In this document: piece after piece, positions 32,430 through 40,165 of the stretch
Layout: each line of letters begins with the position of its first letter
How positions within the stretch are numbered: position 1 is the stretch's first letter
Origin: Burkholderiales bacterium UBA4615
GTDB lineage: Bacteria; Pseudomonadota; Gammaproteobacteria; Burkholderiales; Burkholderiaceae_E
DNA length: 41,818 nt
Assembly (NCBI GenBank): GCA_002386465.1
Contig: DGIT01000094.1
Location: forward strand, 1-41,818
Direction: 5' to 3'
Made by a program: the position numbers and the translations under genes
Notes under the pieces: model-generated
What the model saw: the letters and a program-made list of their open reading frames with translations, nothing else
The model's database searches: none
What the model was told of the DNA's origin: nothing

Positions 32430-33320
32430 TCACCAGAACCACCGTTGACCCTGCACGCCAGGATTGCAGGGATAGGCCGCCACTGCGACGCCACGCCTCG
32501 CTTGACCATTGAGGGCATCCAGGCACATGCCGCTTTGCATGTTGCGCACCTGCGCGCCGTAGAAGGACCAGCGCTGAATCGGGCTGCCATTGCAGGGCGC
32601 GGCCACCAGCCGGTCGCCAGGCTGCATGGCACCCGCCTGTTGCACACACATGCCCTGCACGACCAACTCACCCGCCGGGGTACGAAAAAAAATCTGGTTG
32701 GCCCGACCGTGGCAATCATAGATATTGATCGGCGAGCCGGGGCGTGCGGAGTCCTTCGCATCCATGCAGGCGCCGCTGGCGTGGCGCATCAGCGACTGGC
32801 GGCTGCCCGGCGGTGGCACCCAGCCACCCTGAGGATAGCCTCCGGGATAGGCGCCCGGGGGCGGCGGCGGTGGCGGATAGCCCTGGGGCGGATACGTCGG
32901 CGGCGGATAGTAGCCGCTGTTGTTGCTGTGATGCTTGTTGCCCTGACTGGCCAGAATGGCGACGCCTGCGATGGCTGCCATCGCAGCCAGACCCGCTGCC
33001 GCATTGGACGAATCAGAAGGAGCACTGGCGGTCGCAGGCACTGCGTCATCGCGCACATGGACCTTGAAAACGCCCGAGCACCCGCCATTGACCCAGAGCT
33101 GGCGCGCGCTCAGGTCATAGCCCCAGGTGCGACCGAAGCGGCAATTGCCTGCACGTTGCGATTCCAGCTCGACTTCCTGGGTGCCCGGCGGCAGCGGGAC
33201 GCTGACATCGTTACCGGTCGAGGTGACTTCCACGGTATGCATGGCGGCCTGAGCCACGCCTTGAAGCAGCATCAGGGGCAAAGCACATCGTGCGGTGAGT
33301 CGAATGGCGCGGGGGGTCAT
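32430..33320 (-). CDS. Secreted DUF3011-like protein with C-terminal ricin B-type lectin domain
   Basis: The 296-residue product has a signal peptide (1-26, VAQAA), an N-terminal DUF3011-like Cys pair segment (ELESQRAGNCRFGRTWGYD through LWVNGGCSGVFKV), a hydrophobic Ala-rich stretch at about 107-125, a Pro/Gly/Tyr-rich linker at about 137-172, and a ricin B-type beta-trefoil at about 175-296 with QRWSF and QRWFW motifs. The protein is probably exported; the lectin part suggests carbohydrate binding. The combination is unusual to me. The ATG at 33320 begins the signal peptide; upstream codons to 33383 do not fit. The hydrophobic stretch might anchor it. The carbohydrate target is unknown. Confidence 0.8.
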   Translation of the reverse strand: MTPRAIRLTARCALPLMLLQGVAQAAMHTVEVTSTGNDVSVPLPPGTQEVELESQRAGNCRFGRTWGYDLSARQLWVNGGCSGVFKVHVRDDAVPATASAPSDSSNAAAGLAAMAAIAGVAILASQGNKHHSNNSGYYPPPTYPPQGYPPPPPPPGAYPGGYPQGGWVPPPGSRQSLMRHASGACMDAKDSARPGSPINIYDCHGRANQIFFRTPAGELVVQGMCVQQAGAMQPGDRLVAAPCNGSPIQRWSFYGAQVRNMQSGMCLDALNGQARRGVAVAAYPCNPGVQGQRWFW

Positions 33321-33404
33321 GTTCAATCTTTTCCGAATGGACGCGGCCCGGGCGAACAGAATTCGCCCGACCGAAAGCGGCATGCAACAGTTTTTCCAGT
33401 GCGC

Positions 33405-34205
33405 TCAGCGCCCGCTGAACACCGGTTCGCGCTTGTCCACGAAGGCCTTGGCCGCACCCTTGTGGTCCTCGGTCTCGAAGGACCGAATCATGTGGATCGC
33501 TTCGCTGTCCAGCACATCCGACAGGGTGCCGCGCAAGCCGGTATTCAGATTGCGCTTCATGTAACCGACGGCGATGGTGGGCAGCGCCAGCAGTTCCTTG
33601 ACATAGGCTGCAGCCGCCTGGGGCAGCTGGTCACGCGGGGCTACGCGATTGACCATGCCGATGCGCTGCGCCTCATCACCGCGCAGCACCTTCGCCGTGA
33701 AATACAGCTCGCGGGCCATGGCCGATCCCACCAGATGATTCAGGAAATAGCTGCCGCCAAAGTCTCCTGACAGACCCACCTTGGAGAAGGCCGTGGTCAT
33801 CTTTGCGTCGTCTGCGGCAATCCGCATGTCGCAGGCGAGTGCAAGCGACAGCCCCGCGCCCGCAGCGGGCCCTGGAATCACGGCCAGGGTGGGCTTGGGC
33901 ATTTCATGCAGCCAGCGGACGACATCCATGCGCATACGCAGATCGGTCACCTTGGTATCGAAGGTCACGGTCTGCGGGGCGCCGGCAGCGGCCTGCGCAA
34001 AACCCTTGACGTCTCCACCCGAGCAGAACGCCCCGCCTGCGCCGGTCAGCACAACCACCCGAACCGCAGGATCGGCCGCCAGCCGAGGCAACGCATCACT
34101 CAGCCCCACCATCATGGCGCGGGTCAGTGCATTGCGTGCTTCGGGACGGTTCATGGTGAGGGTAGCCACGCCGCCCTCGATGGTTTCAATCAGTTCCTGG
34201 CTCAT
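33405..34205 (-). CDS. PaaG-like enoyl-CoA hydratase/isomerase
   Basis: The 266-residue product has the crotonase fold: CSGGDVKGFA, PGPAAGAGLSLALACDMRIA, and AFSKVGLSGDFGGSYFL. Both hydratase glutamates are absent; instead Asp148 in LSGDFGG aligns with the catalytic Asp of PaaG-type 1,2-epoxyphenylacetyl-CoA isomerases and related 2,3-enoyl-CoA isomerases. So isomerase activity is more likely than hydration. The ATG at 34205 has AAGGAGA six bases upstream. No other phenylacetate genes are in the window, so the pathway cannot be named. It comes 40 bases after the HAD gene in the same direction. Confidence 0.87.
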   Translation of the reverse strand: MSQELIETIEGGVATLTMNRPEARNALTRAMMVGLSDALPRLAADPAVRVVVLTGAGGAFCSGGDVKGFAQAAAGAPQTVTFDTKVTDLRMRMDVVRWLHEMPKPTLAVIPGPAAGAGLSLALACDMRIAADDAKMTTAFSKVGLSGDFGGSYFLNHLVGSAMARELYFTAKVLRGDEAQRIGMVNRVAPRDQLPQAAAAYVKELLALPTIAVGYMKRNLNTGLRGTLSDVLDSEAIHMIRSFETEDHKGAAKAFVDKREPVFSGR

Positions 34206-34245
34206 GCGGGTCTCCTTGATGGGATCTCAGTGTGTTGAAACGGTG

Positions 34246-34881
34246 TCAGTCGATCAGCGCAAATCCGACAATCTCCTGGAGCGCATCGATCGCAGGGCGG
34301 GCATCGCCCACCTTGATCGTGCGCATGCCCAGGTCTCGAGCAGGCTTGAGGTTGATGCCGAGGTCATCCAGATAGACGCACGCCGAAGGGTCCACCTGCA
34401 GCGCGTCGGTCATCATGAGATAAATGCGGGGATCGGGCTTGCGCAGGCCGGACTTTGCGCTTTCGATGACATGGTGAAACAGGCCCATGATCTCGCCCTT
34501 GTACAGGCCGCCCATCGGGCTCACCGCCATCGCCTTGAAGTTGTTTGTGATGCAGCCTGTTTTCAGGCGCGCGCTCACACGGCGCAGGGCCTCGACCATC
34601 TCGGGTCGGATCTGCCCTGACAGCAAAGGCAGGACATCCTTGCCTCGCACCTCGTGACCAAGCGCCAGGCTTTCCCGCGCGAAGGCTTCGTCGAAGGCTG
34701 CATGATCGAATTCGCTGCGCTCAAGACGCGCCCAGGCATTTTCGTGCGGATTGGTGGCATTGACCGTCCGAAGAAAATCCTTCGGTAATCCGCGCTCCTG
34801 CTCAAACCGCGCAAAGGCCTCGAAGGGACTGGACGAAATCACACCGCCGAAATCCCAGATCACCGCCTGTATGCCTGACAC
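34246..34881 (-). CDS. HAD superfamily IA hydrolase (YihX/ACAD10-like)
   Basis: The 211-residue cytosolic protein has HAD motifs: motif I DFGGV with nucleophile Asp10, motif II near CITNNF, motif III Lys in KSGLRKPDPRIY and motif IV DDLGIN. The second Asp of the usual DxDx(T/V) motif is Gly12, as in YihX and ACAD10-like phosphatases, which form a distinct group of small-molecule phosphatases. The start is a GTG at 34881, with GGGGGCAGGGGC just upstream. It is followed by the PaaG-like crotonase gene, so the pair may act in one pathway; the substrate cannot be told. Confidence 0.86.
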   Translation of the reverse strand: MSGIQAVIWDFGGVISSSPFEAFARFEQERGLPKDFLRTVNATNPHENAWARLERSEFDHAAFDEAFARESLALGHEVRGKDVLPLLSGQIRPEMVEALRRVSARLKTGCITNNFKAMAVSPMGGLYKGEIMGLFHHVIESAKSGLRKPDPRIYLMMTDALQVDPSACVYLDDLGINLKPARDLGMRTIKVGDARPAIDALQEIVGFALID

Positions 34882-34947
34882 GCCCCTGCCCCCTGTCTTG
34901 TTGTGAATGCAACGCTGTTCGCCCCGCAGGATAGCCGAAACGCGATG

Positions 34948-35691
34948 TCAGGACAGAAGGCGACGCAAGGCCTCGAAAAAGAGCTCCGACTGCTGCCGGT
35001 CCGCCAGGGTCTGATCACGGACATGAGATGCAATCGCAGATGTGGAAGGCTGCAACGGCCGCAGCGTGCTCTGCGCAATCACTTGCGCCATGCAGGCACG
35101 TTCAAGGTAATAGAGGTCATCGTAGGCATGGGCGAGGCGCTCACCACACACAATCACACCATGGTTGCCCAGAAAGACCACCGGCGCATGCCCCATCGCA
35201 CGGGCGATGCGTTCCCCTTCCGAGGCGTCCAGTGCCAGACCGTTGTAGTGCGTATCGATGGCGATGCGCTGGTGAAAGCGCATTGCATTCTGGGAGAGCG
35301 TGGTGTCCAGCGCGCCGTCAACAGTCAGGCTGAGCGCTGTGGCATAAGGCATGTGGGTATGTAGTACGCAAGCCTGCCCGGCCAACCGGTGGACCGCCGC
35401 ATGGATGTACATCGCTGTGGGCTCCACCGGGTGGTGTCCGGCCAGCACCCTGCCCGCCGCATCAACCATCACGACATCGTCGGTCTGGACTTCGCTCCAC
35501 AACAAGCCGCGCGGATTGAGCAGAAAGCGGCCCGAGCCATCGCCCAGATCCACGCTGAAATGGTTACACACCCCCTCGGAAAACCCATGATGGGCCGCCG
35601 CCCGCAGGGCCAGCGCCAGATCGGCGCGCAGGCGGGTTACCGCGTTTGAATCGAAGTCAGTCTGGTCAGCAGCACGTTGGCGGTTTGTCAT
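34948..35691 (-). CDS. Class II aldolase/adducin domain protein
   Basis: The 247-residue cytosolic product has the class II aldolase/adducin fold: FSEGVCNHFSVD, the catalytic-type Glu91 in HHPVEPTAMYIHAAVH, metal-ligand His111 and His113 in LHTHMP, and a further His in GNHGVIVCG. These zinc enzymes cleave or epimerise sugar phosphates such as fuculose-1-phosphate or ribulose-5-phosphate; many family members have other roles. The exact substrate cannot be told. The ATG at 35691 has AGGA seven bases upstream. It precedes the HAD gene by 66 bases on the same strand. Confidence 0.88.
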   Translation of the reverse strand: MTNRQRAADQTDFDSNAVTRLRADLALALRAAAHHGFSEGVCNHFSVDLGDGSGRFLLNPRGLLWSEVQTDDVVMVDAAGRVLAGHHPVEPTAMYIHAAVHRLAGQACVLHTHMPYATALSLTVDGALDTTLSQNAMRFHQRIAIDTHYNGLALDASEGERIARAMGHAPVVFLGNHGVIVCGERLAHAYDDLYYLERACMAQVIAQSTLRPLQPSTSAIASHVRDQTLADRQQSELFFEALRRLLS

Positions 35692-35709
35692 GGTGTCATC
35701 CTGAAATCA

Positions 35710-35781
35710 CCGGCGCCGGCGCGGCACCGAAAACAGCCTAAAGGCCTACAGTAGACAACACCAATACCATTCGGATACAGT
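35710..35781 (+). promoter_or_regulatory. Candidate promoter with nearby palindromes before the KOW-like gene
   Basis: TAGACA (35752-35757) and TACAGT (35776-35781) have an 18-base spacer and five and four matches to the sigma-70 consensus. Before them lie CCGGCGCCGG (35710-35719) and GCCT-aa-AGGC (35736-35745), both perfect palindromes. The stretch is poorer in GC than its flanks. Divergent use for the aldolase gene is also possible. Confidence 0.35.
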
Positions 35782-35857
35782 TTAGGCACATTGTTGCCAT
35801 CTTCGCATGCCTGCGGTCCTCCAGACCCCGCAGTCGTCTTCATCCGCGGAACACACC

Positions 35858-36112
35858 ATGAGCCACGCAGCGACCCTTTTGAATCGTGCATTCGCCCCCG
35901 GAGATCGGGTCGAAGTGGTGAGCGGAGAGCTGGCCGGACGCCGCGGCGACGTCCTCTTGCCCGGATCCGGCGAAGTCCTGGTACGCCTTGCGGCAGGCGA
36001 CCGTTGGCCGGATCTGAATGTTGCCGGTCTGCATCCCGATGCGCTGCGACTGGTTCGTACACGCCCACGACACGCTGACCCAAGTCAGTTCCCGCTGGAG
36101 TCCGAACGCTGA
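35858..36112 (+). CDS. Small KOW-like domain protein
   Basis: This 84-residue frame, read from the ATG at 35858, contains a KOW-like SH3-barrel segment: GDRVEVVSGELAGRRGDVLL followed by EVLVRLAAGDRW. KOW motifs are found in ribosomal proteins and NusG-like factors and bind RNA or protein. I do not recognise the protein. A frame on the other strand (35688-36083) is open but has no family features. The start is supported by a candidate promoter about 70 bases upstream, but not by a strong ribosome binding site. The C-terminal part is Arg/His-rich and polar. Confidence 0.5.
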   Translation: MSHAATLLNRAFAPGDRVEVVSGELAGRRGDVLLPGSGEVLVRLAAGDRWPDLNVAGLHPDALRLVRTRPRHADPSQFPLESER

Positions 36113-36126
36113 GTCGCCACGGCGAC
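36113..36126. terminator. Inverted repeat between convergent KOW-like and YgiQ genes
   Basis: GTCGCC (36113-36118) and GGCGAC (36121-36126) form a perfect 6-bp inverted repeat with a 2-base centre, immediately after the KOW-like stop. A second inverted pair, GACCG (36124-36128) with CGGTC (36138-36142), follows and reaches the YgiQ stop. No T tract is seen; termination is only a suggestion. Confidence 0.3.
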
Positions 36127-36140
36127 CGCCCCCGCGCCGG

Positions 36141-38393
36141 TCAAGCCCGGGAACGCTTTCCAGGTGAACGGGGAGGCAAGCCGGTGTGCTGGGTCAATGC
36201 CCGCCCCGGACGCACGCCCCCTGTTTTGCCGCGAAAAGGATCACCCGCGCCTTTTGCAGGCTGATACAACGGGATCAGGTGGTGCTTGCCGTTGCCGATC
36301 AGATCCGCGCGCCCCATGTCCTTGAGCGCCTGACGCAACAAGGGCCAGTTATCCGGGTCATGCCAGCGCAAAAACGCCTTGTGCAGCCTGCGGCGACGAT
36401 CCCCGCGAATGACGTCCACACTTTCCGACTTGCGCGGATCACGGCTGATGCCTTTGAGCGGATTGCGCCCGCTGTGGTACATCGCCGTGGCGGTGGCCAT
36501 CGGGCTGGGATAGAAGGTCTGGACCTGATCGGCCCGAAAGCCATTGCGCTTGAGCCACAACGCAAGATGCATCATTTCTTCGTCGCGCGTGCCCGGGTGT
36601 GCGGCAATGAAATACGGAATCAGATACTGCTTTTTGCCTGCCTGTTCACTGAACTTGTCGAACAAGGCCTTGAATCGGTCATAGGTGCCGATCCCCGGCT
36701 TCATCATCTTTGACAGCGGGCCGCTTTCGGTGTGCTCCGGGGCGATCTTCAAATAGCCGCCCACATGGTGCGTCACCAGTTCGCGGATGTACTCCGGCGA
36801 CTCGACCGCCAGGTCGTAGCGCACCCCTGAACCGATCAGGATCTTCTTGATCCCCGGCAGCTTGCGTGCGCGCCGGTAGAGGTCGATGAGCGGTCCATGA
36901 TCGGTCCGCAAATTGGGGCAGATGCCGGGGTACACACAACTGGGCTTGCGACACGCCGCTTCGATTTGCGGTGATTTGCAACCGATGCGATACATATTCG
37001 CAGTCGGGCCGCCCAGGTCGGACACCACGCCCGTAAATCCCTGTACCGAATCGCGCATGGCCTCGATCTCGCGAACGATCGAATCTTCGCTACGACTCTG
37101 GATGATGCGACCCTCGTGCTCCGTGATGGAACAAAAAGTGCAGCCGCCAAAACAGCCGCGCATGATGTTCACACTGAAGCGGATCATCTCCCAGGCTGGA
37201 ATCTTGGTCGGGCCATCATGGCGGCCCTGTGCATCTGCATACGCCGGATGCGGGCTGCGCGCATAGGGCAGATCAAAGACCGCGTCCATCTCGGCGGTGG
37301 TAAGCGGAATGGGCGGCGGGTTGATCCAGACGTCCCGATCCCCGTGGGCCTGAACCAGCGCGCGTGCATTGCCGGGATTGGTTTCCAGATGCAGCACCCG
37401 GCTGGCATGGGCATAGAGCACCGGATCGCTGCGTACCTGCTCGTAACTGGGCAACCGGATGACAGTACGCTCCCGTGGTGGCATGACCAGCCGATCGGGC
37501 CGGGCGGTGCGCACGATCCGGATCGGTTGAGCGCCGTCAGCGCTGCGGGTGTCTGTCGGAGAGTTAGCGTCACGCACGCAGGCCTCGCCCTGCTCCGCGG
37601 CCTGCTCCTCCATGCCCAGATATGGATTGAGATGCGCATCGATACGACCTGGGCGATCGACCTCGGTGGAGTCCAGCTGCATCCAGCCGCGCGCCGTGTC
37701 GTCATCGGTGCGGCGCATGAAGGCTGTACCGCGAACATCGGTGATGTGCTGAACCGCTTCGCCAGCAGCCAGGCGATGGGCAATTTCCACGATCGCGCGC
37801 TCAGCGTTTCCATACAACAGCAGATCGCATCGCGAATCGACGACGATCGAGCGGCGGACTTTGTCCTGCCAATAGTCGTAATGGGCAATCCGGCGCAAGG
37901 ACCCCTCGATGCCGCCCATGATGATCGGCACATCCTTGTAGGCCTCGCGACAGCGCTGCGCATACACCAGTGCTGCTCGATCAGGGCGCCGACCACCGGC
38001 GCTGCCCGGGGTGTAGGCATCGTCGCTGCGCGCCTTGCGGTCGGCGGTGTACCGGTTGATCATGGAGTCCATGTTTCCGGCCGTCACCCCGAAAAACAGC
38101 TTGGGTGCACCCAGGATCTTGAACGGGTCGGCGCTGTGCCAGTCAGGTTGGGCAATGATGCCGACCCTGAAGCCCTGCGCCTCAAGCGTGCGCCCGACAA
38201 TCGCCATGCCAAAACTGGGATGGTCCACATAGGCATCGCCGGTCACGATGATGACGTCGCAGGCATCCCAGCCGAGCTCGTTCATTTCCTCGCGGCTCAT
38301 GGGCAGGAATGGCGCGACCCCCAGACGCTTGGCCCAGTGGGGTCGGTAGGCCGTCAGCGGCCTGGCAGCGGGCATGGAGGGAACGGCAGACAT
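36141..38393 (-). CDS. YgiQ family radical SAM protein
   Basis: The 750-residue product is a YgiQ-type radical SAM protein. It has the N-terminal cobalamin-binding-like region (VIIVTGDAYVDHPSFGMAIV), the radical SAM cluster Cys414, Cys418 and Cys421 in MRGCFGGCTFCSIT, and a C-terminal DUF3362-like region rich in basic residues. The substrate is unknown. A stretch of about 60 residues (near 250-310, rich in Glu, Ala, Arg) differs from my memory of the family and may be an insertion. The ATG at 38393 has no clear ribosome binding site. It stands alone on the minus strand between plus-strand genes. Confidence 0.93.
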   Translation of the reverse strand: MSAVPSMPAARPLTAYRPHWAKRLGVAPFLPMSREEMNELGWDACDVIIVTGDAYVDHPSFGMAIVGRTLEAQGFRVGIIAQPDWHSADPFKILGAPKLFFGVTAGNMDSMINRYTADRKARSDDAYTPGSAGGRRPDRAALVYAQRCREAYKDVPIIMGGIEGSLRRIAHYDYWQDKVRRSIVVDSRCDLLLYGNAERAIVEIAHRLAAGEAVQHITDVRGTAFMRRTDDDTARGWMQLDSTEVDRPGRIDAHLNPYLGMEEQAAEQGEACVRDANSPTDTRSADGAQPIRIVRTARPDRLVMPPRERTVIRLPSYEQVRSDPVLYAHASRVLHLETNPGNARALVQAHGDRDVWINPPPIPLTTAEMDAVFDLPYARSPHPAYADAQGRHDGPTKIPAWEMIRFSVNIMRGCFGGCTFCSITEHEGRIIQSRSEDSIVREIEAMRDSVQGFTGVVSDLGGPTANMYRIGCKSPQIEAACRKPSCVYPGICPNLRTDHGPLIDLYRRARKLPGIKKILIGSGVRYDLAVESPEYIRELVTHHVGGYLKIAPEHTESGPLSKMMKPGIGTYDRFKALFDKFSEQAGKKQYLIPYFIAAHPGTRDEEMMHLALWLKRNGFRADQVQTFYPSPMATATAMYHSGRNPLKGISRDPRKSESVDVIRGDRRRRLHKAFLRWHDPDNWPLLRQALKDMGRADLIGNGKHHLIPLYQPAKGAGDPFRGKTGGVRPGRALTQHTGLPPRSPGKRSRA

Positions 38394-38783
38394 GGGGACA
38401 CACGAAGGGAATCAGGCATTGTCGCCGATCGGCTGGCAAGGTCGCGACATACCCCCAGGAACCACCCAAGCCCTTCGTTCAATGGGGATGACGCCAATGA
38501 TCTGCGCGGCTGCAGGAATCCGAGCACCACGGTGCGACCGTCCTTCCCAATGCAAGCGGCTTGGGCACCGCAGCAATCAGGAGGCCATCCGGAGCGACCG
38601 GCCTGCGTTTCTGATCCATGCACAAAAGGAAACAGAAAAGGAAATACAAAAGGAAACACATCGAGAAAACTTTTTTTCTTGATTTTAGGCTGAGTGCTAC
38701 GATCAATGCGCTGCTGCAGCCCGTTCATGCAGCCCGTTCACTGAGGGTGTTCACGGTGAACGTCCATTCAAGAGGAGACGACT
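38394..38783. other. 390-base intergenic leader, A-rich in its 3' part, between ygiQ-type gene and aminotransferase
   Basis: The left two thirds (to about 38610) have normal high GC and no supported gene; frames there are antisense shadows. From 38620 the sequence changes to A-rich on the plus strand, with three tandem 12-mers, then AGAAAACTTTTTTTCTT (an A/T inverted stretch near 38664-38680) and TTGATTTTAGG. A TTGATT at 38679-38684 has no well-spaced -10. A ribosome binding site GAGGAG sits seven bases before the aminotransferase start at 38784. Probably the control region of the aminotransferase-rhodanese operon. Confidence 0.5.
38622..38657 (+). repeat. Three tandem 12-base repeats (ACAAAAGGAAAC type)
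   Basis: Three head-to-tail units, ACAAAAGGAAAC, AGAAAAGGAAAT and ACAAAAGGAAAC, fill 36 bases exactly; units 1 and 3 are identical and unit 2 differs at two bases. This purine-rich array stands out in a GC-rich genome and lies 126 bases upstream of the aminotransferase start. Regularly spaced copies of one motif on one helix face would fit a multi-site activator or repressor, though a replication-slippage array is possible. Confidence 0.75.
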
Positions 38784-40115
38784 ATGAATGCGCCGCACCC
38801 ACCCGGACCGATACCGGCCGATCAGGCGGACTTGAGAGCTTCGCTGATCGCCAGCAGAAAGCGCTTTCTCAGCCCCTCTCTGGCGACGGCCAGCATCTAC
38901 CCGGACGACCCTTTGCTGCTTGTGCGCGGCGAAGGGCAATACGTGTTCGATGAAGCCGGCAAGCGCTACCTGGACTGCACGGCCCAGAACCTGTGCATCA
39001 GCATCGGGTTTTGTCACCCGGTCACCATGGCCATGGCGGGCGAGCAGATGCACCGCCTGCCGCACACCACCACGCTGTTCCATAGCGAGCATCCGATTCG
39101 GTACGCCGAAGAACTGGTCGCGCGCATGCCAGCCGGGACCGACTGGGTCGTGCATCTGGTCAACAGCGGCGCAGAGGCCATCGATCTGGCCTACATGATG
39201 GCCAGGGTGCACACCGGATGCTTCGAGATGGTGGCGCTGCGCAACGCCTACCACGGTCTGCAGTTCGGTGCGGCCGGCAGCACCTCATTCAATGGCAACC
39301 GGTTCACGACAGCCAGCGTGCAAGGCTTTGTGCATGCCATCCATCCGGATCAATACAAGGGCGTGTTCGGTGCAGGCGTCACGCCTTACCTGGACGAACT
39401 GAAGCGCACCATTTCCGCCTCCACCAGCGGCAGGATCGCGGGGATGATCATCGAGCCCATTCAGGGCTCAGGCGGTGTGGTACCCATGCCACCGGGATAC
39501 ATGCAAGGAGCCTTCGAGATCGTGCGGGCGGCCGGCGGGCTTTGCATCAGCGACGAAGTGCAAACCGCGTTCGGGCGCCTGGGCTCGCACTATTGGGGCT
39601 TTGAAGCCCACGGCGTCATGCCCGACATCATCGTGCTGGGCAAAGGCATTGGGAATGGCTTTCCGATCGCAGCGGTGGTGTGTCGACGCGACATCGCAGA
39701 ATCCTTCGCCCGCGCCAAGTTTTTCAACACCTACGCCTGCAACCCCATGGCGTCGGCTGCGGCACGCTCTGTGCTCAAGGTGGTCGATGACGAGGGGCTA
39801 CAGGCCCATGCCCAACGCTGCGGGGATCACCTTCTGGCAGGTCTGAATCGGCTGAAAGAGAAACATGCCTTGATCGGCGATGTACGCGGTCAGGGTCTGA
39901 TGCTGGGCATCGAAGTGGTCCGGGATCGCACCACCCGAGAACCTGCGGTGGAGGAAGGGGCCCTGGTGCAGAACCGCCTTCGCGCCTCGGGCTTTATCAT
40001 GGTCAAGGGCAGCCCAAGCCGCAATACGTTTCGCATCAACCCGCCCATGTGCATCACGCTCAATGATTGCGATGCGCTGCTCGACGCCTTCGATCGGGCG
40101 CTCGCAGCAGGCTGA
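38784..40115 (+). CDS. Class III PLP-dependent aminotransferase (AGXT2-like)
   Basis: The 443-residue product is a fold-type I class III aminotransferase: N-terminal active-site region with TAQNLCISIGFCHP, the phosphate-binding NSGAEAIDLA (127-136), EPIQGSGGV, catalytic Asp257 in SDEVQTAFGRLGSHYWGFE, and aldimine Lys287 in LGKGIGNGFP. It is closest to mitochondrial alanine-glyoxylate aminotransferase 2 and related omega-amino acid transaminases. The amino donor cannot be told; the linked rhodanese gene suggests a sulfur-containing amino acid (for example cysteine, hypotaurine or similar), but this is inference. The start is clear: GAGGAG seven bases upstream. It is 50 bases before the rhodanese gene, in the same direction. 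Confidence 0.92.
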   Translation: MNAPHPPGPIPADQADLRASLIASRKRFLSPSLATASIYPDDPLLLVRGEGQYVFDEAGKRYLDCTAQNLCISIGFCHPVTMAMAGEQMHRLPHTTTLFHSEHPIRYAEELVARMPAGTDWVVHLVNSGAEAIDLAYMMARVHTGCFEMVALRNAYHGLQFGAAGSTSFNGNRFTTASVQGFVHAIHPDQYKGVFGAGVTPYLDELKRTISASTSGRIAGMIIEPIQGSGGVVPMPPGYMQGAFEIVRAAGGLCISDEVQTAFGRLGSHYWGFEAHGVMPDIIVLGKGIGNGFPIAAVVCRRDIAESFARAKFFNTYACNPMASAAARSVLKVVDDEGLQAHAQRCGDHLLAGLNRLKEKHALIGDVRGQGLMLGIEVVRDRTTREPAVEEGALVQNRLRASGFIMVKGSPSRNTFRINPPMCITLNDCDALLDAFDRALAAG

Positions 40116-40165
40116 GTCCGTCCAGACCCCGAGCCTGTAAAGCACGCCAATTCGGAATTCCAATC

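Noticed and set aside
32415..33770. Open frame of 451 codons on the plus strand over the lectin and crotonase genes
   Set aside because: Antisense to two recognised genes and rich in Arg, His and Gly, as typical of shadows.
35688..36083. Minus-strand frame of 131 codons opposite the KOW-like gene
   Set aside because: No family features; overlaps the aldolase start region and has a shadow-like composition.
38622..38657. CRISPR array
   Set aside because: Units are 12 bases with no spacers, so this is a short tandem repeat and not a repeat-spacer array.
37116..38693. Open frame of 525 codons on the plus strand over the YgiQ gene
   Set aside because: Antisense shadow of a well-recognised radical SAM gene, with low-complexity His/Arg/Gly content and no domain.
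38354..38728. Minus-strand frame over the repeat array with a periodic Phe/Pro/Val peptide
   Set aside because: The periodicity just mirrors the 12-base DNA repeat; no start signal and no homology seen.
40067..40165. Longer N-terminus for the rhodanese protein starting within the aminotransferase gene
   Set aside because: The extra 33 residues are Arg-rich, overlap the aminotransferase in another frame and do not resemble a rhodanese.
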